A stretch of 64,000 nucleotides of DNA from contig NZ_JACHFE010000001.1 in NCBI RefSeq assembly GCF_014201735.1, positions 434,001 to 498,000 of the forward strand. The letters are read 5' to 3'. The translations under genes and the position numbers were made by a program. This document shows positions 38,075-46,091 of the stretch, one piece after another. The stretch comes from Marinobacter oulmenensis (lineage in GTDB: Bacteria; Pseudomonadota; Gammaproteobacteria; Pseudomonadales; Oleiphilaceae). The notes beneath the pieces were generated by a model. That model ran no database searches. It had not been told where the DNA came from and saw only the letters and a program-made list of their open reading frames with translations. Position 1 is the first letter of the stretch; every line of letters begins with the position of its first letter.

Positions 38075-38088
38075 GATTCATGGCTTCC

Positions 38089-38148
38089 TTAAATTGTGCC
38101 TACATTTTTATGGGTACAGTATATGGATCAATTGTCTTAATTGTACCT
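38089..38148. promoter_or_regulatory. Candidate binding boxes for the MocR regulator
   Basis: AATTGTGCCT (within 38089-38101) and AATTGTACCT (within 38136-38148) are direct repeats differing at one base. GGGTACAGT (38112-38120) is a related box in the other orientation. All three lie between the regulator start and the TRAP operon, as expected for MocR sites, which are often direct repeats. Confidence 0.5.
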
Positions 38149-38354
38149 TGTTCAGTTTAGGGCATTGTCCTAAGTTTGTTCCAGGCTCTGAACAAAAACC
38201 AGTGGCCTTGAACTATTCGGGGAGCGTCCGTGAGCAGATTGAGTACTTTGCCTCACGGCATCGGACGCTTCCGGCAGGAACGACTTCTAACAAGAAATTG
38301 TGGCGTAGCGGATTTCCCATCAGAACCCTGCGGCCACTCACAATGGAGAAGGTT

Positions 38355-39413
38355 ATGACATCCAAGACCAACAACAATCGCCGTGGTTTTTTCAAATCCC
38401 TGGCCGCTGCCGTGACGCTCACGGCCGTCGCTTCTGTACCCTCGCTTGCCGCCGCACAGGACAACCCGAGTGTGAACTGGCGGATGCAGGCGCTGTGGGA
38501 TGCAGGTACCACGCCTTATGAATACGAGAAGAAGTTTGTTGAACGGGTGGCCGAGCTGACCGACGGTCAGTTCCAGATCCGGCTGTTTGCCGGAGGCCAA
38601 CTGGCACCGTCTGCTCAGGCATTTGAAGCGGTACGCGCCGGCGCCTTCCAGATGATGAAAACCTTTGACGGTTATGAGGCCGGCTCCATTCCTGCTTTTG
38701 CCTTCACCAGTACCGTGCCTTTCGGCTTTCCGGAGCCGGACCAGTACGAAGCCTGGTTCTATGAGAAGGGTGGGCTGGAGCTGGCCCGGGAAGCCTACGC
38801 CAAGGCCGGCCTGTTCTACATCGCTCCGACGGTTTATGGCCAGGAGCCCATTCACGCCAAGTTCCCATTGGAATCCCTGGATGACCTGAAAGGCAAGAAA
38901 GGCCGCTTTGTCGGGCTGGCCAGTACCGTGATGGGCGAGTTTGGTGTGGCCACAACCGGCCTGCCGACGGCCGAGGTCTACCAGGCCCTGGAAAAAGGTG
39001 TGATTGACCTGGCCGACCGGGGCGACCTGACAGCCAACCTTGAAGCCGGCCTGGGTGAAGTGGCGGGCTATGTGATTGTGCCCGGGTTCCATCAGCCCAC
39101 CACGGCAACCAGCTATGTGGCCAACCAGAACGCGTACAACCAACTGCCGGAGTCCTATAAGGCAGCCCTGGAAGTCGCAGCCCGGGAGGTCTCATCTTCA
39201 CTGCGCCAGCATATTATGGCCCAGGACGCGGTAGCGCTTCAGAAGTTTGAAGAGCAGGGCGTTGAGGTTATTCACCTGGATTCCTCCATCATCGCGGAAG
39301 GTCGCCTCACGGCCATGAAGGCCTGGGAAAAGGCGGCCGGTGACGATGAGCTGGCCAATGAGGTTCTCGACAGCCAGGTTGCCTTTATGAAAGAGCTTGG
39401 CCTGATGGAGTGA
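38355..39413 (+). CDS. TRAP transporter substrate-binding protein, DctP family
   Basis: 352 residues from ATG 38355, with GGAGAAGG just upstream; the frame is open from 37983 but the earlier part has no coding signs. The signal sequence holds a twin-arginine motif (RRGFFKSL) before a hydrophobic stretch ending SLAAAQ, so Tat export is likely. The mature part has the DctP fold: LTDGQFQIRLFAGGQLAP and LKGKKGRFVGLASTVM, where a conserved arginine normally binds the substrate carboxylate. It is the first gene of the operon that ends with HMG-CoA reductase, so mevalonate is the predicted ligand. Confidence 0.9.
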   Translation: MTSKTNNNRRGFFKSLAAAVTLTAVASVPSLAAAQDNPSVNWRMQALWDAGTTPYEYEKKFVERVAELTDGQFQIRLFAGGQLAPSAQAFEAVRAGAFQMMKTFDGYEAGSIPAFAFTSTVPFGFPEPDQYEAWFYEKGGLELAREAYAKAGLFYIAPTVYGQEPIHAKFPLESLDDLKGKKGRFVGLASTVMGEFGVATTGLPTAEVYQALEKGVIDLADRGDLTANLEAGLGEVAGYVIVPGFHQPTTATSYVANQNAYNQLPESYKAALEVAAREVSSSLRQHIMAQDAVALQKFEEQGVEVIHLDSSIIAEGRLTAMKAWEKAAGDDELANEVLDSQVAFMKELGLME

Positions 39414-39483
39414 TCTCCATCCACTGACTGTAAGACCGCAGCCCGGTCATCCGGCCGGGCTGCCATTCCCACCGAGGTTCACT

Positions 39484-39996
39484 ATGGCTGTACTTCTTGG
39501 CTACTGCCGGCTGATCACGGCGGTTAACCGCTGGCTGGCCGGCGCGGTCTCTGTGCTCGTCTTTGTGATGGTTGCCGTCATCAGTTATGAGGTGGTGGCC
39601 CGTTACTTTTTCGATGCGCCCACCGTTTGGGCGATGGAGCTGTCCACGCTGCTGTTTGGCCCGTATTTCCTGCTGGCCGGGCCGTACCTGCTGCACACCG
39701 CCGGGCATGTGAATGTCGATATTCTCCATAGCCGGCTGCCGAAGCGGACGGCCAGTGGGCTGGATTGCCTGACCTATGGCCTGATCGTGGTGGTGTCCGC
39801 CGTGTTTATCTACCAGAGCCTGCCGGTTGCGATGAATGCCTACAACAGTGGTGAGACGTCGTTTACCGCCTGGAACCCGGCGATCTGGCCGGTGAAAGTA
39901 TTGATTCCTGTGGCTTTCTTCATGCTGCTCCTGCAGGCCCTGGCTGAGTCCATCGAGGCGGCCCGCCGTGCCCTGACCGGGGAGGTGTCGGTATGA
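39484..39996 (+). CDS. TRAP transporter small permease, DctQ family
   Basis: 170 residues with four membrane helices, the standard DctQ topology. SYEVVARYFFDAPTVWAMELSTLLFG carries the conserved arginine and the W-x-x-E-like segment. Its last 4 bases overlap the DctM start (ATGA), so the two subunits are coupled. It couples DctP to the sodium-driven large permease. Confidence 0.92.
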   Translation: MAVLLGYCRLITAVNRWLAGAVSVLVFVMVAVISYEVVARYFFDAPTVWAMELSTLLFGPYFLLAGPYLLHTAGHVNVDILHSRLPKRTASGLDCLTYGLIVVVSAVFIYQSLPVAMNAYNSGETSFTAWNPAIWPVKVLIPVAFFMLLLQALAESIEAARRALTGEVSV

Positions 39997-41315
39997 GTTC
40001 CACCCTGGTTCTGGCCATGATGTTTGTCGGCCTGCTGATGCTGTTGCTCAGTGGTATGCCCCTGGCCTTTGTGCTCACTTCCCTGGCCGTACTGTTTACC
40101 ATCACTCTCTGGGGTGTGGATGCGCTGGTGCTGACCGTGCTCCAGACCTTTGATGCCATGACTTCCGATATCCTGCTGGCGATTCCGCTGTATGTGCTGA
40201 TGGCCAGCGTGCTGCAGCGTTCCGGTATTATCGAAGCGCTGTACCGGGCGATGGAGCTCTGGTTCCGGCGTCTGCCTGGTGGTCTTGCGGTTGGCACGAT
40301 TGCCATCTGTACCGTGATGGCCGCCATGACCGGTATTGTCGGGGCGGCGGTGGCGGCCATGGGCATACTGGCGCTGCCTTCCATGCTCCAGCGCGGCTAT
40401 GACCAGCGCCTGGCGCTGGGCACCATTTGTGCCGGCGGTACTCTCGGTATCCTGATTCCACCCTCCATCATCACTATCGTTTACGCCGCCACTGCCCAGA
40501 TCTCGGTGGGCAAGATGTTTGCCGCTGGCATTGTGCCCGGGCTGGTGCTGGCAGGCCTGTATGTGGCCTACATCGTTATTCGGGCGATCATCCAGCCGGA
40601 AAAGGCCCCCCGGCAGATGGATGGCGAGGTAAACCTGCGTGAAATGTTCGCCTCGCTGAAGTCCCTGATCCTGCCCACGCTGATTGTGATATCGGTACTT
40701 GGCAGTATCTATGCTGGTATTGCCACACCCACCGAAGCCGCCGCTGTAGGCGTGGTGGGCGCGCTGATCTCCGCCGGTTTCCAGCGGGAGCTCAAGTTGA
40801 CCAACCTCCGGGCTGCCGCCATGGATACCCTGAGGGTCACCACCATGATCATGTGGATCACCATCGGCGCCAAGATCTTCGTGTCGATCTTCACCGGCAC
40901 TGGCGGTGCGGATTCGCTGCTGCTGTTTATCGAGGACCTGGAGGTTAACCGCTGGCTGGTGCTGCTGGCGATGATGCTGGTGCTGGTCTTCCTCGGCCTG
41001 TTCCTGGATGAGATTGGCATCATCCTGCTGTGTGTGCCGGTCTTCCTGCCGATCATCGATGCCTTCGGTTTTGATCCGCTGTGGTTCGGTGTGCTGTTCC
41101 TGATCACCGCCCAGATGGCCTACATCACGCCGCCCTTCGGTTACACGCTGTTCTACATCAAGGGTGTGTTGCCTGACGGCATCGGCATGGAAACCGTGTA
41201 CCGGGCCATCGTGCCTTTCCTGATTCTGCAGTTGATTGCGCTGACGCTGTTCATTCTATTCCCCGACCTGGTGACCTGGCTGCCTGACCAGATTGCCAAG
41301 CCGGCCCATTCTTGA
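39993..41315 (+). CDS. TRAP transporter large permease, DctM family
   Basis: 440 residues with about twelve membrane segments, the normal DctM size. Signature regions GGTLGILIPPSIITIVYA and IATPTEAAAVGVVGALI are present. It moves the DctP-bound carboxylate inward with sodium. It ends 19 bases before mvaA. Confidence 0.93.
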   Translation: MSSTLVLAMMFVGLLMLLLSGMPLAFVLTSLAVLFTITLWGVDALVLTVLQTFDAMTSDILLAIPLYVLMASVLQRSGIIEALYRAMELWFRRLPGGLAVGTIAICTVMAAMTGIVGAAVAAMGILALPSMLQRGYDQRLALGTICAGGTLGILIPPSIITIVYAATAQISVGKMFAAGIVPGLVLAGLYVAYIVIRAIIQPEKAPRQMDGEVNLREMFASLKSLILPTLIVISVLGSIYAGIATPTEAAAVGVVGALISAGFQRELKLTNLRAAAMDTLRVTTMIMWITIGAKIFVSIFTGTGGADSLLLFIEDLEVNRWLVLLAMMLVLVFLGLFLDEIGIILLCVPVFLPIIDAFGFDPLWFGVLFLITAQMAYITPPFGYTLFYIKGVLPDGIGMETVYRAIVPFLILQLIALTLFILFPDLVTWLPDQIAKPAHS

Positions 41316-41334
41316 GTACAGGAGATAACAGACC

Positions 41335-42603
41335 ATGACCACAAAAACTTCCCGCATTCCGGGACTCCACAAACTCTCGCCCCAGGAACGTCTGCAAAAA
41401 GTCGCTGAGGCCGCCGGCCTGGGTGACGGTGTGCTCAGCCATCTGGGCAACACCGGCAATCTGGAAGCGGCCACCGCCGACTCGATGATCGAAAACGTCA
41501 TCGGCACCCTGAATATCCCGCTGGGCATTGCCACCAACATGGTGATTGATGGTGAAGAGGTGCTGATTCCCATGGCCACCGAGGAATCCTCGGTCGTCGC
41601 TGCTGTGTGCAACGCGGCCCGCCAGTGCCGCAGCACCGGTGGCTTCACCACGGCCATGTCCGGTTCGCTGATGATTGCCCAGGTTCAGTTGGTGGGCGTC
41701 AGCAATCCGGAGTTCGCGCGTCTGCAGATTCTCGAGCACAAGGCGGACATCCAGGCGATCTGTGATGAAACCGATCCGGTGCTGGTCAAACACGGCGGCG
41801 GTTTCCGGGACATCGAAGTACGCATTCTGGAAGGCCGAACCGGCCCCATGGTGGTGACCCACCTGGTCGTGGATACCCGCGACGCCATGGGCGCCAACGC
41901 AGTGAATTCCATGGCCGAGGCGGTGGCGCCACGCATCGCCGAATGGACCGGCGGGCGCACCTACCTGCGGATTCTCTCCAACCTGGCGGATCGCCGGCTG
42001 GCCCGGGCCCGGGCAACCTGGTCGCTGGAGGACATAGGTGGCGCCGAGGTGCGTGACGGCATCCTGGCTGCCTTTGATTTTGCCGACATTGACCCCTACC
42101 GGGCGGCTACCCACAACAAGGGCGTGATGAACGGGGTCAGTGCGGTGGTGCTGGCCACCGGCAATGACACCCGGGCCGTGGAAGCCGGCGCCCATGCCTA
42201 CGCAGCCAGGTCCGGCCAGTACGGCTCACTGACCCAGTGGGAGATCGATGCCGACGGCAATCTGACCGGTTCCATTGAAATGCCGCTGGCCGTCGGGCTG
42301 ATTGGTGGTGCTACGCGCTCCCATCCAACCGCCCGCATCGCCCTGGACATTCTGGGTGTCGAAACCGCCGACCGGCTTGCCGGCATCATCGCGGCAGTGG
42401 GCCTGGCTCAGAATTTTGCCGCGCTCAAGGCGCTGGCCACCACCGGCATCCAGAAAGGCCACATGGCCCTGCACGCCAAGAACATCGCCGTCATGGTTGG
42501 TGCCGTTGGCGATGAGATCGACAAAGTTGCCCAGGAGCTAGTGGCCAAAGGCAAGGTGCGTATGGACGTGGCCGAAGACATTCTCAAATCCCTGCGGGGC
42601 TAG
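41335..42603 (+). CDS. mvaA: Class II (degradative) hydroxymethylglutaryl-CoA reductase
   Basis: 422 residues. In the catabolic direction it oxidises mevalonate with CoA and NAD to HMG-CoA. The sequence follows Pseudomonas mevalonii MvaA closely: MIENVIGTLNIPLGIATN, catalytic E83 in ATEESSVV, K262 in AATHNKGVMNG, D278 in GNDTRAVEAGAHAYA and H380 in HMALHAKN. GGFRDIEV and DAMGANAVNSMAEAVAP are HMG-CoA and nucleotide-binding parts. Residence with a TRAP importer and HMG-CoA lyase, and no other mevalonate-pathway genes, supports degradation rather than isoprenoid synthesis. Confidence 0.96.
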   Translation: MTTKTSRIPGLHKLSPQERLQKVAEAAGLGDGVLSHLGNTGNLEAATADSMIENVIGTLNIPLGIATNMVIDGEEVLIPMATEESSVVAAVCNAARQCRSTGGFTTAMSGSLMIAQVQLVGVSNPEFARLQILEHKADIQAICDETDPVLVKHGGGFRDIEVRILEGRTGPMVVTHLVVDTRDAMGANAVNSMAEAVAPRIAEWTGGRTYLRILSNLADRRLARARATWSLEDIGGAEVRDGILAAFDFADIDPYRAATHNKGVMNGVSAVVLATGNDTRAVEAGAHAYAARSGQYGSLTQWEIDADGNLTGSIEMPLAVGLIGGATRSHPTARIALDILGVETADRLAGIIAAVGLAQNFAALKALATTGIQKGHMALHAKNIAVMVGAVGDEIDKVAQELVAKGKVRMDVAEDILKSLRG

Positions 42604-42671
42604 GTTCTTCCTGAACCTGGCCGGGGATATACAGGTGTAACACCAACGAAAACAATAAAGAGGAAAACACA

Positions 42672-43691
42672 ATGCGTATGTTTCGACACACCCTGCTTTC
42701 AGCTTTGTTGGTCAGTTCAGCGGGTTTTGCTAATGGTGCGCCCCCTTCGCTTTCCTACCAGTCCGGTATTGAGGGGCCGGCCCCTATCCCTCCAAGCGAA
42801 CAGTCACTTCAGAGTGTGACGGCTGAGCCCTGGTTCAAAGTCTCTGATGACGGGCTCCAGTTGGAAGGGCCTGCCTTTGATTCAAACGGCAACCTGTATT
42901 TCGTCGAGGTGTTTGGTGGCCGCATTTTCAAGCTTACACCGGACAAGGAACTGACCACGATTCTTGGTGAAAACGACCTGGCGCCGGCGGGGCTGGCGAT
43001 ACACCAGGACGGCCGGCTATACATTGCTGGCCTTGGGAATTTCCAGGATACCGGCAGTGTCGTCTCCATCCGGCCTGACGGAACAGATATGCAGACTGTT
43101 GTCGGCCCGGAGCAGGGGTACCTGCCGGACGACCTGGTGTTTGATGACCAGGGAGGATTCTATTTTACCGACTTCCGCGGAACCTCGACGGAAAAGACCG
43201 GGGGGGTTTACTACGTATCGCCCGATCAATCGGAGGTCACGCCGATTCTGCCCAACATGGCCATAGCCAACGGCGTGGCATTGGGGCCCAAGGGTAAGTT
43301 CCTCTGGACGACGGAATTCAGTGCCGGCCGGTTACACCGGGTTGGCATGAGTGATGCCACCACGATCGCGCCTTTCGGTACTTCGGTTACCTACCAGTTT
43401 ACGGGCCCGGCACCTGACTCCATTCGCACGGATCAGGACGGCAATGTCTACGTGGCCATGTATGGACAGGGCCGCATCCTGGCCTTTAACGGTAACGGCA
43501 TGCCTATTGGCCAGATCCTTCTGCCAGGACGGGAAAAGGGGCACAACCTGCGTTCAACCAGCATGGCTTTCCGCCCCGGGACCAACGAATTGTTGATATT
43601 CACCAATGACTGGGACAAGGGCGAAGGTTCCCAGATCTTCCGGGCTGAGGGCTTCGCTGAAGGAACAGCGCTGTACGCAAATCAGCCGTAA
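42672..43691 (+). CDS. Secreted SMP-30/gluconolactonase-like protein (Drp35 type)
   Basis: 339 residues, behind AGAGGA. A signal peptide (MRMFRHTLLSALLVSSAGFANG) is followed by a six-bladed beta-propeller. The blade repeats have the forms EGPAFDSNGNLYFVEVFGGRIFKL, LAIHQDGRLYIAGL, DLVFDDQGGFYFTDFRG, NGVALGPKGKFLWTTEF and SIRTDQDGNVYVAMYGQGRI. The metal-site residues of this family are expected at the Glu of the first blade and the Asn/Asp of later blades, which are present. Relatives are calcium-dependent lactonases. Placed between mvaA and mvaB, it could open mevalonolactone to mevalonate in the periplasm; that substrate is inferred only. Confidence 0.78.
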   Translation: MRMFRHTLLSALLVSSAGFANGAPPSLSYQSGIEGPAPIPPSEQSLQSVTAEPWFKVSDDGLQLEGPAFDSNGNLYFVEVFGGRIFKLTPDKELTTILGENDLAPAGLAIHQDGRLYIAGLGNFQDTGSVVSIRPDGTDMQTVVGPEQGYLPDDLVFDDQGGFYFTDFRGTSTEKTGGVYYVSPDQSEVTPILPNMAIANGVALGPKGKFLWTTEFSAGRLHRVGMSDATTIAPFGTSVTYQFTGPAPDSIRTDQDGNVYVAMYGQGRILAFNGNGMPIGQILLPGREKGHNLRSTSMAFRPGTNELLIFTNDWDKGEGSQIFRAEGFAEGTALYANQP

Positions 43692-43731
43692 CACAGAGGT
43701 TAAATAACGCCGGGTGAGGGTAGGACGTAGC

Positions 43732-44637
43732 ATGGCATTTCCCAAGGCAGTAAGACTGGTTGAGATGAGTCCGCGGGACGGGTTGCAGAATGAGCCCGGC
43801 CCTGTGGTGGCCACGGCCATCAAGGCCGGGCTGATCGACCGCCTGGCCGAATGCGGTCTGGCCCATATTGAGGCGGCCAGTTTTGTGTCGCCCAAATGGG
43901 TGCCGCAAATGGCGGATGCCGCAGAGGTGATGGCGAGCATTCGGCGTCGTCCGGATGTGCGTTATTCCGCCCTCACCCCTAATCTCAAAGGGTTTGAGAA
44001 TGCTCTGGCGGCCGGCGTGAATGAGGTGGCGGTCTTTGGTGCCGCCTCGGAGTCTTTCACCCGGAAGAACATCAACTGTTCCATTGCCGAAAGCCTGGAG
44101 CGCTTTGCCCCGGTTCTGGAGGCGGCCGGCCAGCACGGTATCCCCGTGCGTGGCTACGTCTCCACCGTCCTGGGCTGTCCCTACGAGGGGGACATTGCTC
44201 CGGAACAGGTGGCGGCCGTGGCCGAAGCGCTTTACGACATGGGCTGCTATGAGATTTCCCTGGGCGACACCATCGGCGTGGGGACGCCGCTAAAAGCCAA
44301 GCGTATGCTCGAAGCGGTTGCGGCCCGTATCCCGATGCCGCAACTGGCGGCGCATTTCCACGACACCTACGGCCAGGCGCTGGCCAATCTCTATGCGGTA
44401 CTCGAGGAGGGCGTCAGTGTGATCGATGCGTCCGTCGCCGGCCTTGGCGGCTGCCCCTACGCCAAAGGTGCCTCCGGCAACGTTGCGACGGAGGATGTGC
44501 TTTACATGCTCAATGGCCTGGGGATCGAAACCGGTGTGGATCTGGAGAAGTTGGTGGCCAGGGGGCACTGGATCTCGGCGCGATTAAACCGTGCCAACGG
44601 TTCAAAGGTCGGGCTGGCCTGGTCGTCCAACTGCTGA
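43732..44637 (+). CDS. mvaB: Hydroxymethylglutaryl-CoA lyase
   Basis: 301 residues from ATG 43732 (AGGA upstream); an in-frame GTG at 43714 is less likely. Splits HMG-CoA to acetyl-CoA and acetoacetate. It carries the catalytic R-D pair in [13 protein letters not shown], the metal histidines in [14 protein letters not shown], and the active-site cysteine loop [19 protein letters not shown]. The TIM-barrel length is normal. As in the mvaAB operon of Pseudomonas mevalonii it works right after the reductase. A role in leucine catabolism is the alternative, but no leucine genes are nearby. Confidence 0.95.
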   Translation: MAFPKAVRLVEMSPRDGLQNEPGPVVATAIKAGLIDRLAECGLAHIEAASFVSPKWVPQMADAAEVMASIRRRPDVRYSALTPNLKGFENALAAGVNEVAVFGAASESFTRKNINCSIAESLERFAPVLEAAGQHGIPVRGYVSTVLGCPYEGDIAPEQVAAVAEALYDMGCYEISLGDTIGVGTPLKAKRMLEAVAARIPMPQLAAHFHDTYGQALANLYAVLEEGVSVIDASVAGLGGCPYAKGASGNVATEDVLYMLNGLGIETGVDLEKLVARGHWISARLNRANGSKVGLAWSSNC

Positions 44638-44658
44638 TGCCCTGGAGGGTTATTACCT

Positions 44659-44868
44659 ATGCAAAAAGTTTGCATCTTCAATGAATAGGTGTACAGTGAG
44701 TGCCGTTGGAAAGATTTAGCAAAGCATTCATCAATAAGACGCTTCCTGTCTCCAAGTTGTGCAACGTCCTGTTTTTGATTTAGCCCCTTCTTGTTTCCCG
44801 CATACCGCCTTCCGTGACGCCATTGATCGCGAGGGCACTCTAAAAGATTGAATTCAGGATAGATTATT
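44659..44868 (+). promoter_or_regulatory. Promoter and long leader of the cold-shock gene
   Basis: TTGCAT (44670-44675), 16 bases, TACAGT (44692-44697) is a plausible promoter. Transcription would begin near 44704 and leave a leader of about 165 bases, typical of cspA-type mRNAs that refold with temperature. A perfect inverted repeat ATGCAAA-AAG-TTTGCAT (44659-44675) overlaps the -35 box. The rest of the leader contains no open frame. Confidence 0.5.
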
Positions 44869-45075
44869 ATGTCTACAGTTACCGGTACCGTTAAGTTCTT
44901 CAACGAAGCAAAAGGCTTTGGCTTTATCACTCGTGAAGGCGGATCTGACGTGTTCGTTCATTACAGCGCGATCCAGGGCAGTGGTTTCAAGACACTGGCT
45001 GAAGGCCAGGAAGTGAACTTCACCGTCACCCAGGGCCAGAAAGGCGACCAGGCGGAGAATGTTGTTGCCCTGTAA
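44869..45075 (+). CDS. Cold-shock domain protein, CspA family
   Basis: 68 residues, a single OB-fold. RNA-binding motifs RNP1 (KGFGFI) and RNP2 (VFVHY) are intact. It binds single-stranded RNA/DNA and melts mRNA structure. Whether it is cold-induced or constitutive is not readable, but the long untranslated leader fits regulated expression. It has its own terminator. Confidence 0.95.
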   Translation: MSTVTGTVKFFNEAKGFGFITREGGSDVFVHYSAIQGSGFKTLAEGQEVNFTVTQGQKGDQAENVVAL

Positions 45076-45096
45076 ATAAACAGGCCAACACGCTAG

Positions 45097-45127
45097 AAAA
45101 GGCAGCTTCGGCTGCCTTTTTTGTTTT
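45097..45127 (+). terminator. Terminator of the cold-shock gene
   Basis: GGCAGC-TTCG-GCTGCC (45101-45116) with a stable UUCG loop and a T-rich tail TTTTTTGTTTTT. Confidence 0.93.
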
Positions 45128-45333
45128 TGGGGTACTGCATACGCGGCATGGCTCTCTGGCGCCAACCGGTAATGAGCTGTTGGCCCTCCGTGGACTGCGG
45201 TAATTTGACGCATGGAGCTAGTGGGTTAAGAAATCCCTTGAGGCACGTCAATTTTCTGACCCGAATTGTTCATATACTGGGGATACGCTACAGGTGGTTG
45301 TTCTTTGTACAGCTCCGACAGAGGTATCTCACC

Positions 45334-45594
45334 ATGAACCCGAGCCTTCTCGATATCGCCCGCCACGGAACCCCGGATTGTCTGCTTCGCCAGCTCCAGC
45401 CTGAACCCGATGGAGCGCGAACGCCCGATGACACCCGAGCCGCGTTTGTCATGCTTACCGAAGAAGGTGAGATTGCCGGGTATGTCAGAACCTGGCAGGA
45501 AGCCGATGGCTATACCGGCTATGTCCAGTTTGATGAGCAGGGCAACATCCAGAACTGGAAGGTACTGCAGGACGGTTTCCAGTCTCTGCGATAG
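45334..45594 (+). CDS. Small hypothetical protein
   Basis: 86 residues from ATG 45334, with GAGGT 8 bases upstream. I do not recognise the family. The chain is acidic and soluble, without signal or membrane segment. AAFVMLTEEGEIAGYVRTWQ and VQFDEQGNIQNWKVLQ look like two beta-hairpin units around a central tyrosine-rich part. A clean terminator follows at 45669. It stands alone between the cold-shock gene and the tRNA-derived repeat. Confidence 0.65.
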   Translation: MNPSLLDIARHGTPDCLLRQLQPEPDGARTPDDTRAAFVMLTEEGEIAGYVRTWQEADGYTGYVQFDEQGNIQNWKVLQDGFQSLR

Positions 45595-45668
45595 ACGGCG
45601 GTCGTTGCCATCTTCCTGTCATCTCCCGGCTATAGAGTGGCTTCCATGGTTTGAGGTGCTCTCCTTTT

Positions 45669-45695
45669 AGCCGGGAGCTTTGCTCCCGGTCTTTT
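45669..45695 (+). terminator. Terminator after the small hypothetical gene
   Basis: CCGGGAGC-TTT-GCTCCCGG (45671-45689) followed by TCTTTT. Confidence 0.88.
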
Positions 45696-46091
45696 CATGC
45701 CTCTTTTGTCCCTTTCTTGCTCCTGCGCTCATATTCTTCGACCGGAGCTGTGACATCTTTTCTTGCTGGCTCAAATTAATGCCCGAAAACAGAAAATCGG
45801 TTCAAGCCCTTCGGTAGAAGTGCTGGGCGAGCTCATGAGTGGTTGCTGGAGTACTTGAGAGAGCAGTTATTGAATTCGTGGTGCCCGGAGGCGGAATCGA
45901 ACCACCGACACGGGGATTCTCAATCCTATTCGGTCGGCTCACAGTAAGCCAAAGTATTGCACTATTCTTTTAAAAACAGAGTCTTGAGACTTTCGGGGTC
46001 CCACACAAAACCACTGAAAACCGCATCCCCGTGGACACTTTGTTGACACTTTGGGTAGTCTCCTCGATAGGTTTCTAAGGTTTGCTGCCCG
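45696..46091. other. Gene-poor stretch at the left island junction
   Basis: No supported gene. It holds the left direct repeat (45866-45926). Right of that, within the island, is a tandem GACACTTTGTTGACACTTTG (46032-46053 area) of unknown meaning. A minus-strand frame at 45962-46234 has no start site or recognisable sequence; a decayed recombinase end cannot be ruled out. Confidence 0.4.
45866..45926. repeat. Left attachment repeat: duplicated 3' end of tRNA-Phe
   Basis: 61 bases identical to 49469-49529 except one base (C at 45919 against T). It consists of the last 48 nucleotides of tRNA-Phe (minus strand, 45879-45926) plus 13 bases beyond the CCA end. The copy is not a functional tRNA because the D-arm and acceptor 5' half are missing. 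Confidence 0.93.
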
